Source: Deltaproteobacteria bacterium (lineage in GTDB: Bacteria > Bdellovibrionota_B > Oligoflexia > Oligoflexales > Bog-1112). Taken from it: 39,141 bases of DNA. Positions 36,671 to 39,141 of this stretch are shown here, one piece after another. A program made the translations under genes and the position numbers. The stretch's first letter is position 1; each line of letters starts with the position of its first letter. The DNA lies in assembly GCA_016186945.1 (NCBI GenBank), contig JACPKR010000063.1, forward strand, positions 1 to 39,141, read 5' to 3'. The notes beneath the pieces are model-generated. The model was not told the origin of the DNA, ran no database searches, and saw nothing but the letters and a program-made list of their open reading frames with translations.

Positions 36671-39141
36671 CGGTTTCATCTAACATCATTATAAGGGGAG
36701 CCTCTGAGCATAACTTAAAAAACGTCAACTTAGAAATCCCCCGGCAGGCGATCACGGTCATAACCGGTGTAAGCGGATCGGGTAAGAGTTCCCTCGTCTT
36801 TGACACGATCCTTGCGGAAGCCCAGAGGCGTTTTTTCTACACACTTTCTCATTACACCAGGCAGTTTTTGGACCTATCGACCAGGCCACACGTCCATGTA
36901 TTGAAGGGCCTTTCTCCCGCAATTTCCCTCGCACAAGTGGAGACACCGCCGTCTGTAAGAGCCACTGTGGGGACCTTGACGGACCTTTCGGAACTTCTCG
37001 GTGTCATGTTTGCGCGGTTTGGAGACAGACACTGCCCCCGTCACGGTTTGCCGACGGAAGCTTTGACGGACGACGAGATCCTACGGTTCATCGAAAGCAA
37101 ATTCTCGAACAAACTAATAGCCATATGCGCCCCGCTGGTCGAAAAAAAGAAGGGACAGTTTCGAGCACCGTTAACAGCATGGGCTGAGAAAGGCTTTTTA
37201 AAAGCTTTTGTCGACGGAGCTACGGTCCCGCTCACTCCCATCCCTGAACTTGAGAAAGAAGGAAAGCACACTATCAAACTCATCGTCGATTTTGTGAGAG
37301 TGGGGGAGTCGCAGAAGAATCGCCTCATGAGAAGCCTTAAACTTGCCTTTACGGAAAGCGACGGTTACGCGGAGTGCTTGGTTGCAGATCAGACGGGGAC
37401 ACTAGACCTTAAAAGCGGGGCCATGATCTCATCGAAGGGAGGGTGTGCGACATGCGGGTATAGTTGGCCTGAACTAGATTCCCGCTACTTCTCTTCAAAC
37501 TCGCTGGGCCGATGTTTGGAATGCGATGGCTTGGGGACTCTCGTCTCAGACGAGGAGGAGAATCGGGTAACTGAACTTTGTAAAGAATGCATGGGAACAG
37601 GTTTAGACGTACGCCTTTCTGCTATCACTTTGGGGGCTATGTCCCCGCTTCAACTTTCCCTAATGCCGCTGCAGAACCTGGAAGTTTTCTTCAAAACTCT
37701 CAACCAAAGATCCCTTGCCAAAAATCCTGCCTTTCTGCGAGTCATTGGGGAAGCCTTGAGTCTTTGCGAGAGAATCAATCGTGTCGGTCTTGGTTATTTG
37801 CACCTGGCACGTCGGGTGCGTTCCTTGTCAGGAGGCGAAGCAGGCCGCCTAAAACTCACAGGCATCCTTTCGGAAAGCCTTAGAGGAGTTCTCTTTGTCC
37901 TGGATGAACCGAGCCAGGGGCTGCACCCGAATGAAATAGACAAACTGGTTCAAAATTTGGTCCACCTGAAGTCACTTGGCAACACGATCCTTGTTGTCGA
38001 TCACGATGAGTTCCTTATTCGACATGCTGACCTCATCGTGGAACTGGGACCAGGGGGAGGAGCGAAGGGTGGGCAGATTGTTGCGAAGTATGCGCCCAAG
38101 GACGCACCTGCTTTTGTAAGAGAGTCGCTCACTGCTGCGTACTTGGAAAAAGCCTTAAAGCTGCCACTTCCGGAACGGACAACAAACGTAAACGACTCGT
38201 GGATTCACCTTCGGGGCGCCTCCCTTCACAATCTTCAACTTGACTCTGTAAAATTTCGACGCCCTGCGTTCAACGTCGTATGCGGAGTTTCGGGAGCGGG
38301 GAAAAGCTCACTGGTCATCCACACTTTGTTCAAGAACATTAAAGCGCAAATGGATGTACAGGGAAAACGAAAGATCCCCCCTCTTTCTCATGTGCAGTCG
38401 TTATCGGGAGGCGACGGTTTTGAAAAGGTTGAGCTTATCGACCGCCGCCCCTTGGCAAAAAGCAGTGTCAGCATGCCTGTAACTTACCTCGGGGTCTTTT
38501 CTCACATACGCGAACTCTATGCCAAGCTTCCCGACGCACAGATTCGTGGGTTGACCGCACGATCCTTCTCAGTTCAAGTCCCAGGCGGGCGCTGTGAGGA
38601 ATGTCGGGGCAGGGGAGAAATCCTCCTCAGTATGAAATTCCTGGCAGACGCCCGTGTACGTTGCGAGGTCTGTGGGAGCAAGCGTTACCGAGACGAGGTG
38701 CTTGATGTCACGTACAAGGGCCTTTCCATCGCTGATGTTCTTGATTTGACCATTGAAGAAGCATGTGATCATTTCAAGTATCAGAAGCTCATAACGAGGA
38801 AACTTCAGCCTGCCGTCGAACTTGGTCTGGGCTACCTGAAACTAGGGCAGACAACCCTCTCGCTGTCCGGAGGAGAGAACCAGAGGTTGAAGCTTCTGCC
38901 TTACATGGTGGGAAACCAGCAAGCACCAAGCCTTCTGGTGTTGGATGAGCCGACACGTGGCCTGCATTTTGCCGATGTAGAAGCTCTGCTCAAAATACTT
39001 CATAAACTTGTCGATGACGGAACCACCATCGTTTGCATCGAGCATAGTCCTGATGTTATTGCCCACGCAGACTGGGTTGTCGAACTCGGCCCAGGCGCCG
39101 CTTCTGAAGGGGGCAGACTTGTTTTTGAAGGTGATGTCGCA
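36667..39141 (+). CDS. uvrA: UvrA-like excinuclease ATPase, 3' end beyond window
   Basis: Open for 825 codons to the window edge with no stop. Two ABC ATPase halves: Walker A GVSGSGKSS (35-43) and GVSGAGKSS (540-548), signatures LSGGEAGR (about 388-395, Gly for Gln) and LSGGENQR (about 733-740), Walker B VLDEPSQGLH and VLDEPTRGLHFAD. Two zinc fingers C260-x2-C263-x19-C283-x2-C286 and C643-x2-C646-x19-C666-x2-C669. It belongs to nucleotide excision repair, recognising lesions with UvrB. Compared with E. coli UvrA it lacks about 100 residues between the first zinc finger and the first signature. The RSNPATY segment reads SVSMPVTY. The UvrB-binding region is present by length. A paralogue (UvrA2-type) is possible. 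Confidence 0.88.
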   Translation, partial: MTVSSNIIIRGASEHNLKNVNLEIPRQAITVITGVSGSGKSSLVFDTILAEAQRRFFYTLSHYTRQFLDLSTRPHVHVLKGLSPAISLAQVETPPSVRATVGTLTDLSELLGVMFARFGDRHCPRHGLPTEALTDDEILRFIESKFSNKLIAICAPLVEKKKGQFRAPLTAWAEKGFLKAFVDGATVPLTPIPELEKEGKHTIKLIVDFVRVGESQKNRLMRSLKLAFTESDGYAECLVADQTGTLDLKSGAMISSKGGCATCGYSWPELDSRYFSSNSLGRCLECDGLGTLVSDEEENRVTELCKECMGTGLDVRLSAITLGAMSPLQLSLMPLQNLEVFFKTLNQRSLAKNPAFLRVIGEALSLCERINRVGLGYLHLARRVRSLSGGEAGRLKLTGILSESLRGVLFVLDEPSQGLHPNEIDKLVQNLVHLKSLGNTILVVDHDEFLIRHADLIVELGPGGGAKGGQIVAKYAPKDAPAFVRESLTAAYLEKALKLPLPERTTNVNDSWIHLRGASLHNLQLDSVKFRRPAFNVVCGVSGAGKSSLVIHTLFKNIKAQMDVQGKRKIPPLSHVQSLSGGDGFEKVELIDRRPLAKSSVSMPVTYLGVFSHIRELYAKLPDAQIRGLTARSFSVQVPGGRCEECRGRGEILLSMKFLADARVRCEVCGSKRYRDEVLDVTYKGLSIADVLDLTIEEACDHFKYQKLITRKLQPAVELGLGYLKLGQTTLSLSGGENQRLKLLPYMVGNQQAPSLLVLDEPTRGLHFADVEALLKILHKLVDDGTTIVCIEHSPDVIAHADWVVELGPGAASEGGRLVFEGDVA

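Noticed and set aside
36758-36946. Small frames on the minus strand under uvrA (36758-39066)
   Set aside because: All are shadows of the uvrA frame, which is open for 825 codons with both ATPase halves and zinc fingers.

Overview
The window comes from a Gram-negative bacterium. It carries a Wzx/Wzy-type surface polysaccharide (O-antigen or capsule) locus, a Prc periplasmic protease, several ABC transporters, a secreted thioredoxin-fold protein and a UvrA homologue. No rRNA, tRNA or CRISPR array was seen. The phylum cannot be fixed from the sequence alone. A lysine/alanine-rich histone-H1-like protein, a PilZ/receiver-like membrane protein and a divergent UvrA suggest a non-model lineage (Bdellovibrionota-like or PVC-like are guesses). 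Non-ATG starts (GTG, TTG) are frequent.

Region 1 (1-19.6 kb) is the polysaccharide locus. It is A+T-richer than the rest, with short mixed-orientation operons. It opens with the tail of an unidentified gene and an IS5-type transposase remnant. Then come an FkbM methyltransferase and a GT4 glycosyltransferase (+). A minus-strand operon follows that encodes, in transcription order, a WbpM-like dehydratase, a WbpV-like reductase/epimerase, a WbpL/WecA-like initiating sugar-phosphate transferase, a Wzz chain-length regulator and a Wzy polymerase. Two further glycosyltransferases lie beside it. The plus-strand set gmd, cupin protein, DegT aminotransferase, KdsC-like phosphatase and NeuB-like synthase suggests GDP-perosamine (or a related amino sugar) and a 3-deoxy-2-ulosonic acid. 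The convergent minus-strand operon (methyltransferase, TylF-like methyltransferase, TIM-barrel isomerase, CMP-sugar synthetase, Gfo/Idh oxidoreductase) probably completes activation and modification of that acid.

Region 2 (19.6-30.1 kb) is more G+C-rich. It holds a 625-residue pseudo-receiver/PilZ-like membrane protein, the Prc/Tsp protease, a two-gene heterodimeric ABC exporter with one degenerate ATP site, an ABC ATPase/permease pair, and the histone-like gene with an unusual leader.

Region 3 (30.3-39.1 kb) has a Wzx-type flippase and an O-antigen ligase/polymerase-type protein in one operon. These could serve the polysaccharide of region 1, which has no flippase of its own in this window. 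After them come an ImmA/IrrE-like protein without its catalytic glutamate, a thioredoxin-fold lipo- or periplasmic protein, and a folB-pdxA-uvrA operon. The uvrA-like gene runs off the right edge.

The most unusual feature is two families of short, hairpin-rich dispersed repeats, confined to about 19.7-33.8 kb. Family 1 (four modular copies, up to about 155 bp) lies at gene ends, supplies the last codons and stop of one ABC exporter gene, and abuts the start codon of the ImmA-like gene. Family 2 (three copies of about 45 bp, G-rich) lies between genes twice, and once sits in frame inside the C-terminal coding region of the other exporter subunit.
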